Origin: Trichomonas tenax
Taxonomy: Eukaryota; Parabasalia; Trichomonadida; Trichomonadidae
Assembly: GCA_023091735.1 (NCBI GenBank)
Contig: JALKBU010000507.1
Span: 1 to 36,173 of the forward strand
DNA: 36,173 nucleotides
Direction of reading: 5' to 3'
The notes under the pieces were generated by a model. It was not told the origin of the DNA. It was given only the letters and a program-made list of their open reading frames with translations, and did no database searches. Shown one piece after another: positions 1 through 9,487 of this stretch. Made by a program: the position numbers and the translations under genes. Each line of letters opens with the position of its first letter. Position 1 is the stretch's first letter.

Positions 1-2232
1 GCTTTATATATCCACAGCATTTTAGATGGGAAAATTTTTCATTTGCCACCAAAATTAGACCTTAAATATTCATACTGGTGGAGAAAAATCGAGATGTTTG
101 AGTAGACGTAGAAAATTCAGTGACGCCCAACTTTCATCTCGTGAAAAATGAAACAAATATCGAAAAATTTGTGTTAAACATTCTAACAGAACCATAAAAC
201 TCCGTAATATCCGATCGAAATAGTGATATCTCAATATTTACAAATATCGAAATTTCAAAAATCGAAAATTCAAAGCTCTTAACCTCATCACCATATTTGA
301 ATTTTATATTAAAAGTGAAGCATCTATCTATTTTGTCATCATACGCTTGAATATTTCCTCCTGATAAAAATACTACCATATTTTATCTTTATGTTCTGTG
401 AATAAATTTGAAACAAAGAGTTTAGTAGATTTCTAATAGAGAAAACGTTGTTTGGCTAAATAAAATATAAAATGGGCCCTATTATACATTTCCTTACTAT
501 ATAAAACCTATATTTTGCTATGGTAAGCTGCATTTTTTGTATATTATGATACCATTTCATCAGTAGCGGAATAATGCCAAAAATGCCGCTAAATCGCAAA
601 GAATCTCTGCCATTTTATAGTTTTATCTCCTGTAATTCTATAATATTATCAAAAACATATTCACCTATATAAATACTATGTTTAGTAGCTTTAGAAGTCA
701 AAAGTAACAAATATTTTTACCATAAAATTAATTTTAAACGATATTAAACATTAAATCTTATATAGCTTTTCATATACTATTCATATTTCATAGGGGTTTC
801 GGATTTAAAAAATCCGACTCAAAATTTTACAAAAATATTAAATGGTTTACAAATCATATTTTCAATCAATTTAATTTTAGGCAATAAATCGGTTAAAGTT
901 GGCATTAGTTTACAGATATGTCCATTATATGCATTAGATTCCAATTATCTGTCATTTCCTTGATAAAACCTTTTCTTCTTGGAAGAGATTCGAACATTTG
1001 ACCTAATAAATACATAAAAGCTGCCAACTTCTCAAAAACTGAATAGACTGCTTATGCATATGATAATATTGGCAAATAAAGTCAAAACAACACATGATCA
1101 TTTGATTGTCTGCAATAATTAAACTAAAAACTAGATAAAGAATCATTGTTATGCTTTTCAAACAATTTTACATCATTTCGAGCTATTTTGAATGAATTAG
1201 CGACAAAAAAATCAAAATTGCGAAAACAAAGATGATTCATAAAACCATAAAAAGAGAATAAAATCATATTTTTCATTGTGTAGCGAAGAGAGTAAGAGTT
1301 CGGAGTGCTGAAAATGAATTTTTTGATATACAAAATTTAAAATCTTGCTTAATCATAAGGAATCAAATCTCTATATCATGTAGATTAATAGAAGAGTGTT
1401 CGTATATAGCTAACCGTAGAAGACAAAAGCTATTTGCGATCAAAAAAAAGCTTTTTAGAGAATTGACCAATCTAATATTCAAAATTATTGTTTGTACGGA
1501 AAACATAATAGTGCAATTTTGTGTTTTTCCATCATATTTTGTTGTTTGCAGCTCAAATCTAAAATATCATGATTTTCTCACAATTTAATTTCATAAATGG
1601 CATGAAAATATCACTTATTACTTGTCAGAAACTGCATTTCCTGGATCCAAATTGCAAAGTTGTTGCAACTTATATTTCTTCTCAATTTATTTCGAACCAA
1701 TACCCTCATTAAACCATTCTCTTATTGATAGAGAACGTAAATATATGATTAAAAATCAAAAATGTCATAAAATTATATTCTTCTCAATTTGATTTCTGAA
1801 ATTAACAATATATAAATATAGTACTCCTAATGTATGTTAATAATTTTGATTCAAATCGCAAAATGAGAAAAATTTAGGTTGCTCAGAAAATATTTTGAAC
1901 CGACAAATATTAAAATGATATCTCATTAAATGTCTATGCATCTTTTACAGCCAAAAATGCAAAATAACAATGATTTGCCAACTTTTAGATAAATGAACAT
2001 AAATGATATATTTTGTGGTGCTGAGTGTTTTAAAAGATGAAAACGGAGAAATTAATTAAAATTTTTCTCAAAGAAATATTGGCAATCACACAATTTTTCA
2101 ATTAAAATGTGGCCAAATGTTCAATTAATTTTTAAATACTTTTTAGGACCACAACAAAAATACATAAACGAGTGATTTTTCAATAAATAATTTTTGACGG
2201 TTTGAATCTGCTTCAAACATTAATTCACTTTC
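1..2232. other. AT-rich intergenic, no supported gene
   Basis: This stretch is strongly AT-rich with frequent short homopolymers. The only ORFs are short (81 and 69 codons, minus strand), low in complexity and rich in F, I, N and S, as expected by chance in such DNA. No tRNA, rRNA or repeat was recognised. The last few bases hold the Initiator of the adenosine-kinase-like gene. Confidence 0.6.
2225..2231 (+). promoter_or_regulatory. Initiator (Inr) of PfkB kinase gene
   Basis: TCACTTT fits the trichomonad Inr consensus TCAYWYT. The A expected to be +1 is at 2227, giving a 6-nt leader before the ATG at 2233. Such short leaders are normal in trichomonads. Confidence 0.7.
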
Positions 2233-3219
2233 ATGAGCAAAGTTGTTGGCATCGGTAACGCACTCGTTGATATCATCATCCGCTTAAAGGACGAGTCCAT
2301 CCTGGAGAGATTTCAGTTCCCACGCGGCTCCATGCAGTTAGTCGACAAGACAACATCAACGAAGGTTCTCAAGTCCACAGGCGACCTCAAAAGGCAGCAG
2401 GCATCCGGTGGATCATCAGCTAACACCATTCATGGACTTGCTAAGCTTGGAATACAGACAGCTTTCATTGGCATGGTTGGCAATGATAACTTCGGTAACT
2501 TCTTCAACGAGGACATTGCCAACAGCAATATCACTTCCAAGCTCATGAGGTCGAACACTGAGACAGGCAGAGCTGTCGTTTTAGTGTCTCCAACATCAGA
2601 GAGAACATTCGCCACATATCTCGGTGCTGCTATCGAGTTGACTGACAACCACGTCAAACCAGAGCTTTTCGATGGCTATGACTACTTCCACATCGAAGGA
2701 TACTTAGTCCAGAACCATGATTTGATCAGAAAGGCCGTCGAAGTCGCAAAGCAGAAGGGACTCAAGGTTTCATTGGATATGTCCAGTTTCAACGTCGTTG
2801 AAGAGAACCTCGAATTCCTCAAAGACATCGTTAAGAAGCATGTCGATATTTTATTCGCCAACGAAGAAGAGGCAAGAGCATTCACAGGATTTTCAAAGCC
2901 AGAAGATGCCCTCGACGAGATCGCCAAAGACGTCGATATCGCTGTCGTTAAGGTTGGCAAGAAAGGATCTCTCATCAAGAGAGCAGGAAAGACTTATAAG
3001 GTCGGTATCATCGATGCTGAGTGCATTGATACAACAGGTGCCGGCGACCTTTACGCTTCTGGTTTCCTTTATGGCTTGATCAAGGGTTATTCGTTGGATA
3101 AGTGCGGTCAATTCGGCGCCATCCTCTCTGGAAAGATCATTGAAGTCATCGGAGCTAAGATGGATGACGAAAGATGGGATGTTGTTAGACAAATGGTTGC
3201 TGAAGTTGAAAATAAATAA
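2233..3219 (+). CDS. PfkB-family sugar/nucleoside kinase, adenosine kinase-like
   Basis: This 328-residue protein is a complete ribokinase/PfkB-fold kinase, expected to phosphorylate a nucleoside (probably adenosine, purine salvage) or a sugar in the cytosol. Visible motifs are GNALVDI near residue 8, the PfkB box-1 region ASGGSSANT at about 57-65, and the ATP/anion-hole signature DTTGAGD at 266-272 with catalytic Asp272. The segments GYDYFHIEGYLVQNHDLI and VDILFANEEEARAFTG closely resemble, from my memory of the family, Bacteroidetes PfkB/adenosine kinases rather than eukaryotic ones, so lateral transfer is suspected. The start is fixed by an Inr 6 nt upstream. The stop lies in TAAA, which in trichomonads often doubles as the poly(A) signal. 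Codon use is richer in GC than the flanks, as in other intact genes here. The substrate is inferred; the fold and activity class are firm. Confidence 0.93.
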   Translation: MSKVVGIGNALVDIIIRLKDESILERFQFPRGSMQLVDKTTSTKVLKSTGDLKRQQASGGSSANTIHGLAKLGIQTAFIGMVGNDNFGNFFNEDIANSNITSKLMRSNTETGRAVVLVSPTSERTFATYLGAAIELTDNHVKPELFDGYDYFHIEGYLVQNHDLIRKAVEVAKQKGLKVSLDMSSFNVVEENLEFLKDIVKKHVDILFANEEEARAFTGFSKPEDALDEIAKDVDIAVVKVGKKGSLIKRAGKTYKVGIIDAECIDTTGAGDLYASGFLYGLIKGYSLDKCGQFGAILSGKIIEVIGAKMDDERWDVVRQMVAEVENK

Positions 3220-4244
3220 AATCTATTTTTCTATTGCTTAACCACTGTGTTCTTTCGTTTCGCAACTTCAAAATCTTACTCTCTCTTTTTATTATTTTTT
3301 GGAATTTTATTGTCAACAAAACAATACTTCATTGTCTTTACTATAGTTTTATTATACAGAAAGAAGAGTGTTTACAACGTCGTTGGCTTAATTTATATGA
3401 TATGATTTCATTCTGTTGATTATGAACCAAAATCAGAGCTGAATCCCATAATCCCATAATCCAATATAATTTCTGATGTTATGTATGAAAGCGAAACACT
3501 GGCCATTCGATTATGAAATATGATTAATCAATATTGCAGTTATTTCTGTTTATATACTAATATTTCTTCATTGTGTATCTTTATTAGATCAATTCTAAAG
3601 TTAAAGGTGATGGTGTCCCATTTTGTAAAATCGAAAAAAATAATCTCACAAATTAAATCGATTTTTACGCGTGAAACATTCACAGAAAGTCTTAAGAAGG
3701 TCGTAGGTTAAGTAAAAATAATTTAATTATAAAAAAGAAAAGTGCGATAAGCATTTTAGCCACACAAACAATGGAACGAATGGCTGAAGAATATAAGTTC
3801 GATAGTAATGATTGTTTGATTCTATCAAATTTTATATTTTATTAACCATACTTTGTAATATCGTTTTTTGGGCCCTTCTAAAGGATTTGTAAAATTAAAA
3901 CACGTTATATTTTTGAAAGGAATCCAATTACAATATTGAATGGAAAATTATGTCAATAAATGATTTTTCTTTAAAATCTATTGTAAATATAGATAAAAAA
4001 CATAATATAATATTTCATTGCTTAAAATGATCTCATGAAAATTGTTATATACTCTGCTTTTGCAATGTTTTTGCTCAAAAGCGTAAAATTATTTTTTTAC
4101 GCTCTATTTTATGTGTATAGGTGTATCTGAAGGAGTAATAACAGAATAACAGTGAATAGTCGAAATCTGGGATATATTTCAAAAAATTCAAAATGAACTT
4201 TCAAATTTATTTTGTGTACGTTCTCAAAATTATAAATTATCAAA
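3220..4244. other. AT-rich intergenic
   Basis: About 1 kb between two same-strand genes. Two 60-codon ORFs are present but are compositionally random and lack homology that I recognise. A short tandem CCCATAAT pair lies near 3445. No RNA gene seen. Confidence 0.5.
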
Positions 4245-5174
4245 ATGCGATGTGTTTATCCCGAGCGAATTGGAAGATACAGTGTTCTAGAAGAAATTGG
4301 TGACGGTGCATTCGCTGTGACATGTAAAGCCTTTGATAGGCACACGCAAAACATTGTTGCAATAAAGTTCATTGAAAGAGAAGCAGCGATGAAATGTAAC
4401 ATGTTCGAGTACATTGAGTGTGAGATAAGGCTCTTGTCTATCATTAACCATAGTTCCTTCGTTAAAGTTCATGACATTTTGTATGATCCAAACTTTATAA
4501 TGGTCGTAATGGACTATTGTGAGAATGGGAGCATCGTTGATTGCATGAACAGAGGAACATCATTCACAATGTTCGAGAAAATGTTTATTTTATACAAGAT
4601 TTTACTCGGAATCGAATATCTTCACAGAAGAGGAATCGCACACAGAGATATCAAGTTAGAGAACATTGTGCTTGATGCTGATTACAATCCCAAGATTATC
4701 GATCTCGGTCTTTCTCACGAGAACGCATCATATTTAGACACATACTGCGGCACGCCTTCTTATATCGCACCAGAACTCGCATTTAACAAACCTTATGACG
4801 GCTTTAAGTCTGACATATGGTCCTTCGGTGTCGCAGCTCATCTTTTGTTAACGAAGAGAGTTCCTTATGAATTCGTTAGTGAGGCGAAATATATAAGAGA
4901 TGTGAGACGTGGAGACCTCAAGATTGAAAACTATGTCGGAGGCGACTTCTCTTGCATCCTTTCTCAATGTCTCCAGATTGATCCATTGCAGCGCCCGAGC
5001 GCTTCAGAACTTGTCGCGGCAATTGGTCCATTAGTTAATCAGAAAGGTCATATTTCCAATGTTCAAAGTAATAAAACCATTGCTCCAAAACTAATCCCGC
5101 TCCGTGAATTAGTTCGCTCAAATACATACAAAATCATTGTCAGTCCACGCAGAAGAGTCTGCTACAAAAAATAA
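4245..5174 (+). CDS. Ser/Thr protein kinase, CAMK-like
   Basis: This 309-residue protein is a nearly bare eukaryotic protein kinase domain. It shows a glycine loop (GDGAFAV, 19-25), VAIK with Lys41, the catalytic loop HRDIKLEN with Asp135, Lys137 and Asn140, DLG (153-155) in place of DFG, GTPSYIAPE (169-177) and SDIWSFG (189-195). All catalytic residues are present, so it should be active. HRDIKLEN and the GTPSYIAPE segment point to the CAMK/AMPK-like group, which is greatly expanded in trichomonads. A 45-residue basic tail follows the domain, with no recognisable regulatory domain. The start is the first ATG of the open frame, preceded by a weak TATCAAAATG context rather than a strong Inr. 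Substrates cannot be inferred. Confidence 0.93.
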   Translation: MRCVYPERIGRYSVLEEIGDGAFAVTCKAFDRHTQNIVAIKFIEREAAMKCNMFEYIECEIRLLSIINHSSFVKVHDILYDPNFIMVVMDYCENGSIVDCMNRGTSFTMFEKMFILYKILLGIEYLHRRGIAHRDIKLENIVLDADYNPKIIDLGLSHENASYLDTYCGTPSYIAPELAFNKPYDGFKSDIWSFGVAAHLLLTKRVPYEFVSEAKYIRDVRRGDLKIENYVGGDFSCILSQCLQIDPLQRPSASELVAAIGPLVNQKGHISNVQSNKTIAPKLIPLRELVRSNTYKIIVSPRRRVCYKK

Positions 5175-5360
5175 TTTTATTTGTTTTTATATTAAATAAT
5201 TCTATCCGGTTTTTGAAAAATCTTTTTTTTTTCCTCAATTTCGATAGAATTGTCAGAAAATGCACATCAACGTTATTCTACATTTTAACTCTGTAATAAT
5301 TAAACTATGGCTTAACATGGATATATTACTAACATTTATTTCACTCAAATGTCATTACTT

Positions 5361-6455
5361 CTATCTATTGCTTTGACTGTAATTTTTCTCTATATAATCC
5401 ATCTCTCCCAGTGGAACAAGGACTGCGAGAGCTAGTTTTGACATTGCTCGAAGTTCGTAAGCGTTTCCAATAGAAATAAACTGACTTAATACTGTCAATC
5501 TAAAAGCACCTCTTCCAAGATTTCCTAAACCTTCTGCTGTAGGGGAATGATATAATGGCATTGTGTTGTTGCCTGTGATCATCTTCGTTTGGGTGAAATA
5601 GAGGCCTGAATAATGGATCTATGTGCTGGAAGGAGATTCATCAAGTTCACTTTTGATTGCAACACAACCTTCGTGACTGGAAATGAACGAACTTCCTCCA
5701 CCCGCACCTCCGAAAAATACAGAAGCGCCAGTATAGTACCCAGAGCCTCCTATTCCACCCATGTCTCCACTTGCTGCATTAGCTTTTCCAAACAATCCGT
5801 TATATGTCAAATTCGATTGATCCTTGGAATATCCTGATCCCAAACCGCCTCTTTTTTGAGTTGGACCTGATATCGAAGGTTTTGGATTAAGACAAGCACT
5901 AAAGCCACTATCACCGATCAGTCCTCTTCCATTACCACCAATGGATGCTGCCCATTCAGCGCCACCATCTGCAACAAAAATTCGAGATCGTAAACTAATT
6001 GAATCAAACCAATCATTATTTTCATTAACTTTCAGCCTAACATCAGTAGCAGCACCTGGGAGTGGAGTCTTAATAAATTCATAATTTAATACAGCATTGA
6101 ACTTTGATGATGAACCGATAAAAAGATCTATTTTTATTTAGAAATTAGTTGTAAGGATTCCTGATGAATAGCCGCCCTTTCCTGGCTCGCCTCCATTCCA
6201 TAGCGATCCTGCTGATCCCCAAGCTTCAAATAAATAGGATCCAGGAAATAGAATTAATTAGTAGGGAGAACATTTGTCTTTGTTTGTTTCACATGGAAAT
6301 TCGAAGACTGCTTGTTTATTGAAGTATGTTACATTCGATTTTCCGACACTTGTTCCAAGATATCTCGATTGGAACAATTCATTCTCAATAATGACACTTT
6401 TTGCAAAACCCAAAAGTGGAACCAAAATAAAAACAATCTTTTCACCATTTTCTAT
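5361..6455 (-). pseudogene. ALK-like glycine-rich surface protein pseudogene
   Basis: Reading the minus strand gives one almost continuous frame of about 365 codons interrupted by three in-frame stops: TAA at 6258-6260, TAA at 6138-6140 and TAG at 5619-5621. The frame begins with a hydrophobic signal-like segment (KIVFILVPLLGFA). It then shows CSPY, FPGSYLFEAWG, a GGEPGKGGYSSG turn, LRSRIFVADGG, several glycine-rich turns (GGIGGSGYYTGAS, GGAGGGSSFIS) and a terminal SGLYFTQTKM. These are landmarks of the ALK/LTK-type glycine-rich domain (PF12810 type) that forms a large trichomonad family. The likely start ATG (6446-6448) is in another frame, so a small indel in the signal region is also probable. 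The last 35 codons after FRLTVL do not look like the family. I infer a recently inactivated family member. Confidence 0.85.
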
Positions 6456-6811
6456 TTATCCTATGGACTTCAAACTTATTTTCTAATTTTTCTATATACT
6501 GTAGTATATGTGATATTGATATGAAGTCATTTTAAAAGTTTTTTCACCACAAAACAAAACGCTTTTACGGTTCGATGTTTTTGTCAAAAAATAACAAAAA
6601 TTTTGTTCAAATAAATTTTTTCGAAAATAATGATAAATATAGAAAATATATATTGAGTAAGTTCCATGTTCTGTTTATTTTTAAAATTCAATTTTTAAGA
6701 AATTTCTCGATCACTTTGAATGTATTAAAACTCATTCAGAACATAAAACCATGAAACCAAAACATGATATTTATCATTACCAGAGTCCAAAGAATTGATT
6801 TATAAGTGTTC
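6456..6811. other. Intergenic between divergent units
   Basis: AT-rich spacer between the 5' end of the glycine-rich pseudogene and the DUF3447 gene. Two overlapping 70-codon ORFs in the neighbouring region are shadows of the pseudogene. Nothing else seen. Confidence 0.5.
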
Positions 6812-6818
6812 TCATTAA
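6812..6818 (+). promoter_or_regulatory. Initiator of DUF3447/ankyrin gene
   Basis: TCATTAA with +1 A at 6814, 6 nt before the ATG at 6820; fits the TCA(Y)(W) core of the trichomonad Inr. Confidence 0.6.
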
Positions 6819-6819
6819 A

Positions 6820-7923
6820 ATGCAACTATCAAATAAAATAAAACTGGAAAATTCAAAAACTGACATTTTTATGATTGATTCCGATGCAAGCCAAGATTTA
6901 CGGAATTATATTAACATAGAAAACAAAGTGTTTGACGTTGTGTCGGAGAATGTTAAAGAGGTTTTAGAAGAAATAATAGAAATAGACAAAACTTATTCAA
7001 ATCAATATCAATCAGTGCTTCCTTATACAATTAGAGTGATTAGATACGCAAAAAAGCGAAGATATAAAACAATGCAAGCATTGTCTGATTTAGAAAAAGC
7101 AATTTTAGATTATAAAAAAGTTATTGTTAAATTTAATCCTTTGAAAGAAAAGAGATACACGGAACTTGATTGCATCATTATGGATGATGATATTTTTGCA
7201 TTTCAAGAGCATGCTTCAAATCCAGATTTTGAATTCACAGAAGAAATGATGCAAAAAGCAGCAAAACATGGATCCGTTAATGTATTTAAGTTCGCATATC
7301 TTAACATGAAAGTTTTACCTATGAGTTGTATGTCATATTCCATTAAAGGAGGAAAATTAGAATTAATTCGATTTTGTGATCAAAAACTCACTATAACAGC
7401 AGACAGTGTTTTATCTGCAATCAAATTCCATAGAAACAAAGTTTTGGAATGGATCATACAAGAAAAAAATTGCCCTGTTTTAGACCCTTTTGTTTGGTAT
7501 TTTGTCTATTTTAATCTCGAATGCGCTTATTACGCAATTAAGCAAGGCGTCGACTTCAATATAACAAATACGGTAATTTCTGGTATCTACGAACCTTCCC
7601 CTTTATACATAGAGGCTGAATACAACTGTATTCCAATGGTTGAGTTGTTAATCAAAAGCGGATGCAATGTTAATATGGCAATCAATGACAAAAGGAATTG
7701 TGGTTTTATAACAAAGCAGCAAGCAGTAAATGCACGAATACCAATAGAAGTAGCTCGTGATCATTTCAATAGATATATTTCCGCAGTGTTAATCGCTAAT
7801 GGATCGAGTTTAATGGATTATTCATTTATCAGTAAAGCAATCATTGCATTCATTAGATTTCTATCGAGAGAAGAGGTTATGAATGCAATTCTATTCATCC
7901 TCGATATTATAAACAGTGAATAG
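6820..7923 (+). CDS. DUF3447/ankyrin-repeat protein (trichomonad family)
   Basis: This is a 367-residue protein of the type abundant in trichomonads: a helical N-terminal half (DLEKAI, KKRRYKTM) followed by a DUF3447-like region and degenerate ankyrin repeats. Repeat-like units are visible at EEMMQKAAKHGSVNVFKFAY, SIKGGKLELIRFCDQK, SAIKFHRNKVLEWII and, best, PLYIEAEYNCIPMVELLIKS followed by GCNVNMA. The ending AVLIANGS also fits an ankyrin helix. Such proteins are thought to act as protein-binding scaffolds, with function unknown. The frame is intact from an ATG six bases after an Inr to a TAG stop. Composition is AT-richer than the kinases nearby. It is followed 112 bp later by an independently promoted gene on the same strand. 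Confidence 0.85.
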   Translation: MQLSNKIKLENSKTDIFMIDSDASQDLRNYINIENKVFDVVSENVKEVLEEIIEIDKTYSNQYQSVLPYTIRVIRYAKKRRYKTMQALSDLEKAILDYKKVIVKFNPLKEKRYTELDCIIMDDDIFAFQEHASNPDFEFTEEMMQKAAKHGSVNVFKFAYLNMKVLPMSCMSYSIKGGKLELIRFCDQKLTITADSVLSAIKFHRNKVLEWIIQEKNCPVLDPFVWYFVYFNLECAYYAIKQGVDFNITNTVISGIYEPSPLYIEAEYNCIPMVELLIKSGCNVNMAINDKRNCGFITKQQAVNARIPIEVARDHFNRYISAVLIANGSSLMDYSFISKAIIAFIRFLSREEVMNAILFILDIINSE

Positions 7924-8026
7924 AGCAAATTTTAATATCATATATAACTGTGGAACATCAAAAAAATTAAACTTACAGTTAATGAATGACTTTAAAGTTA
8001 AACGTACAGATATGTATCAACATTTA

Positions 8027-8033
8027 TCAATTT
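8027..8033 (+). promoter_or_regulatory. Initiator that fixes the DUF1801 gene start
   Basis: TCAATTT with +1 A at 8029 lies 7 nt before the in-frame ATG at 8036. It argues that the frame upstream of 8036, which contains no supported start of its own, is leader or spacer. Confidence 0.5.
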
Positions 8034-8035
8034 CA

Positions 8036-8443
8036 ATGACTTTAAAGGCTGCAAGGAAGTCACAACCTTCATCAAAGTATAGTGACGAAGTGACTAAATA
8101 TATAGAAGGCTTTAATAAGGATGCTGCTAAGATGATGACTGAATTGCGTGAAATTATTCATTATGCAGATAAGGAAATCTTTGAGACGATAGCATGGAAC
8201 ATGCCATTCACAAATAATGGTCATGTTGTCCATTATGAAGAACACACTGATCATCTCAACTTTCATTGTTTTCCAAGTGCAATCCAAGAATTTGCTGATG
8301 AGCTGAAGGGATATAGGACACTGAAGCGTTCAATACCATTTGATTATCATTCTCTGCTTCCAGCAGCCTTAATTCGTAAAATTGTTAAATTTAGTATTCA
8401 AAAGAATTTTGAGAAGAAGAAATCTAAAGGAAAGAAGAAATAA
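8036..8443 (+). CDS. DUF1801 (YdhG-like) domain protein
   Basis: The predicted protein has 135 residues when started at the ATG that follows the Inr; the open frame reaches back to 7916, but without a good start. Residues about 13-115 match the DUF1801/YdhG-like fold: YSDEVTKYIEGFNKDAAKMM, then LREIIHYADKEIFETIAWNM, with MPF, a beta-hairpin and HLNFHCFPSAIQEF, and finally the IPFDYHSLLPAALIRKIVKF segment. The very C-terminus is a lysine tail (EKKKSKGKKK). The family is mostly bacterial, and some members have been described as iron-chaperone-like (frataxin-fold); the biochemical role here is unknown. A bacterial origin of the gene is possible. The frame is intact. Confidence 0.85.
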   Translation: MTLKAARKSQPSSKYSDEVTKYIEGFNKDAAKMMTELREIIHYADKEIFETIAWNMPFTNNGHVVHYEEHTDHLNFHCFPSAIQEFADELKGYRTLKRSIPFDYHSLLPAALIRKIVKFSIQKNFEKKKSKGKKK

Positions 8444-8787
8444 GGCTCATACGTTGCTATGGAGCTAAAAATCTGCGTTTGGTTTATTTTTGAAAATAAA
8501 ATATGCATTTCATTCATAATGTAATGAAGGTCTTGAATGCATAACTTTAGCAGTTGGAACAGAATAAAAATGTTATTTAAGCCTTTATCAGTATTAAATA
8601 CACTCAAATTACTAAAAATAACAATATAAACATAGTTTAAATATATACAAGCATTATCAACATTTCAAAACAACAATATCCGATAAAGTTGGCGAAGGAA
8701 GAATGAAATTACTTACAATATGATAATCTGAGATGGTTTGAAGGTGACCTGAAGCTAGATCTGACATTAGCCGAATGTTGTTCAATT
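8444..8787. other. AT-rich intergenic
   Basis: Spacer after the DUF1801 gene. Short ORFs only, all without recognisable similarity. No RNA gene seen. Confidence 0.5.
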
Positions 8788-9125
8788 TTAGGCCTCATTA
8801 TCTAACATTGACTCTTTGTGACTGGCATGGTTTTTACTATACCTTCCACGTGCCTGCGGGAACCAGAAATAAGGCATTTGCAACCATTGATCAACTGTTG
8901 CTTTCTGGTTTGGATCTAAGACTAAACACAAAGATATTACATCTACGAGTTGAGGGCCTTCAATCTTTTCAAGTTGATATTCTCCAGAAAGGATCTTTTG
9001 CATTAAATAGTTATTATCAGTAGAGGCAAATGGATAAATTCGGTTGGTTTATCCTAATTTGTATCTAAGTTAGCAAGATCGTGTAGCGTGAATTCTCAAA
9101 TGTCGGCAGCTATCTAAGGCTTCTG
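8788..9125 (-). pseudogene. Protein kinase C-terminal lobe relic
   Basis: The minus strand encodes the end of a Ser/Thr kinase domain. YPFASTDNNYLMQKILSGEY is followed by LVDVISLCLVLDPNQKATVD and QWLQMPYF, which are subdomains X-XI of CAMK-type kinases. Just upstream, in a shifted frame, GAC ATT TGA at 9096-9104 matches the conserved DIW of subdomain IX with Trp changed to TGA. There is a TAA before the NRIYPF segment as well. No ATP-binding lobe or catalytic loop remains. This is therefore a 5'-truncated, frameshifted relic. Its intact paralogue type is represented by the kinase at 4245-5174. Confidence 0.8.
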
Positions 9126-9129
9126 CTAC

Positions 9130-9330
9130 ATGCACTGGCTAAGCTTTACGTCATGATTATCGTGTTTAACTACACTGGCTAAGGCTTCTCTGACCCTTGC
9201 GTTTCCCGCATAAGCATCCATGTACCATATGCGGGTGCCTGTAGAGTTGCACGGAACTCAAATTCTTCATCAGAAGATGAGTCTTCGGGGTAACTTGTGC
9301 GAAAGTTCCATAAAAATTGTGGACGATAAA
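9130..9330 (-). pseudogene. Unidentified coding-like relic, GC-rich
   Basis: This patch of roughly 200 bp is clearly richer in GC than its surroundings. On the minus strand it reads as plausible protein in two adjacent frames: one containing SYPEDSSSDEEFEF then RATLQAPAYGTW, the other WYMDAYAGNARVREALASVV then KHDNHDVKL. A frameshift near 9235 would join them. I cannot name the family. It also contains duplicated words (CACTGGCTAAG twice, CTAAGGCTTCT twice) and an 8-bp hairpin. It directly abuts the kinase relic, so it may be part of the same dead gene or of a mobile fragment. Confidence 0.35.
9205..9235. repeat. Hairpin CCCGCATA/TATGCGGG
   Basis: Perfect 8-bp inverted repeat (9205-9212 and 9228-9235) with a 15-nt loop inside the GC-rich relic. 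Function unknown; it may simply be part of old coding sequence. Confidence 0.5.
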
Positions 9331-9479
9331 AAAATTTAAATGTTTGTTGATTTTACGGTTTTGCTTATTTTGAATTGAAAAATTTATTATGGTGTATATA
9401 GCTTTAGAATGCTATGTAGAGCCTATATAACCTAAAATATTTCCCAAATAATATATTTCAGGTCCTAAAAGTGGTTGTT

Positions 9480-9486
9480 TCATTTT
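9480..9486 (+). promoter_or_regulatory. Initiator of thioredoxin-like gene
   Basis: TCATTTT with +1 A at 9482, 6 nt before the ATG at 9488. Confidence 0.65.
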
Positions 9487-9487
9487 A

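Noticed and set aside
134..379. 81-codon minus-strand ORF with an ATG start
   Set aside because: Composition is dominated by F, I, S and N as expected for chance frames in AT-rich DNA, no family recognised, and the only upstream TCA word is a poor Inr match.
970..1055. GATTCGAAC word resembling the T-loop of a minus-strand tRNA
   Set aside because: The flanking bases do not form T, anticodon or acceptor stems.
1124..1333. 69-codon minus-strand ORF
   Set aside because: No recognisable domain or supported promoter; looks random.
3234..3711. Two 60-codon plus-strand ORFs after the pfkB gene
   Set aside because: Random composition, no Inr, no similarity.
5613..5837. 74-codon plus-strand ORF over the glycine-rich pseudogene
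   Set aside because: It is the antisense shadow of the glycine-rich coding frame.
7916..8035. Upstream 40-codon extension of the DUF1801 frame
   Set aside because: Begins with GTG overlapping the previous stop, has no family match, and the Inr lies inside it just before ATG 8036.
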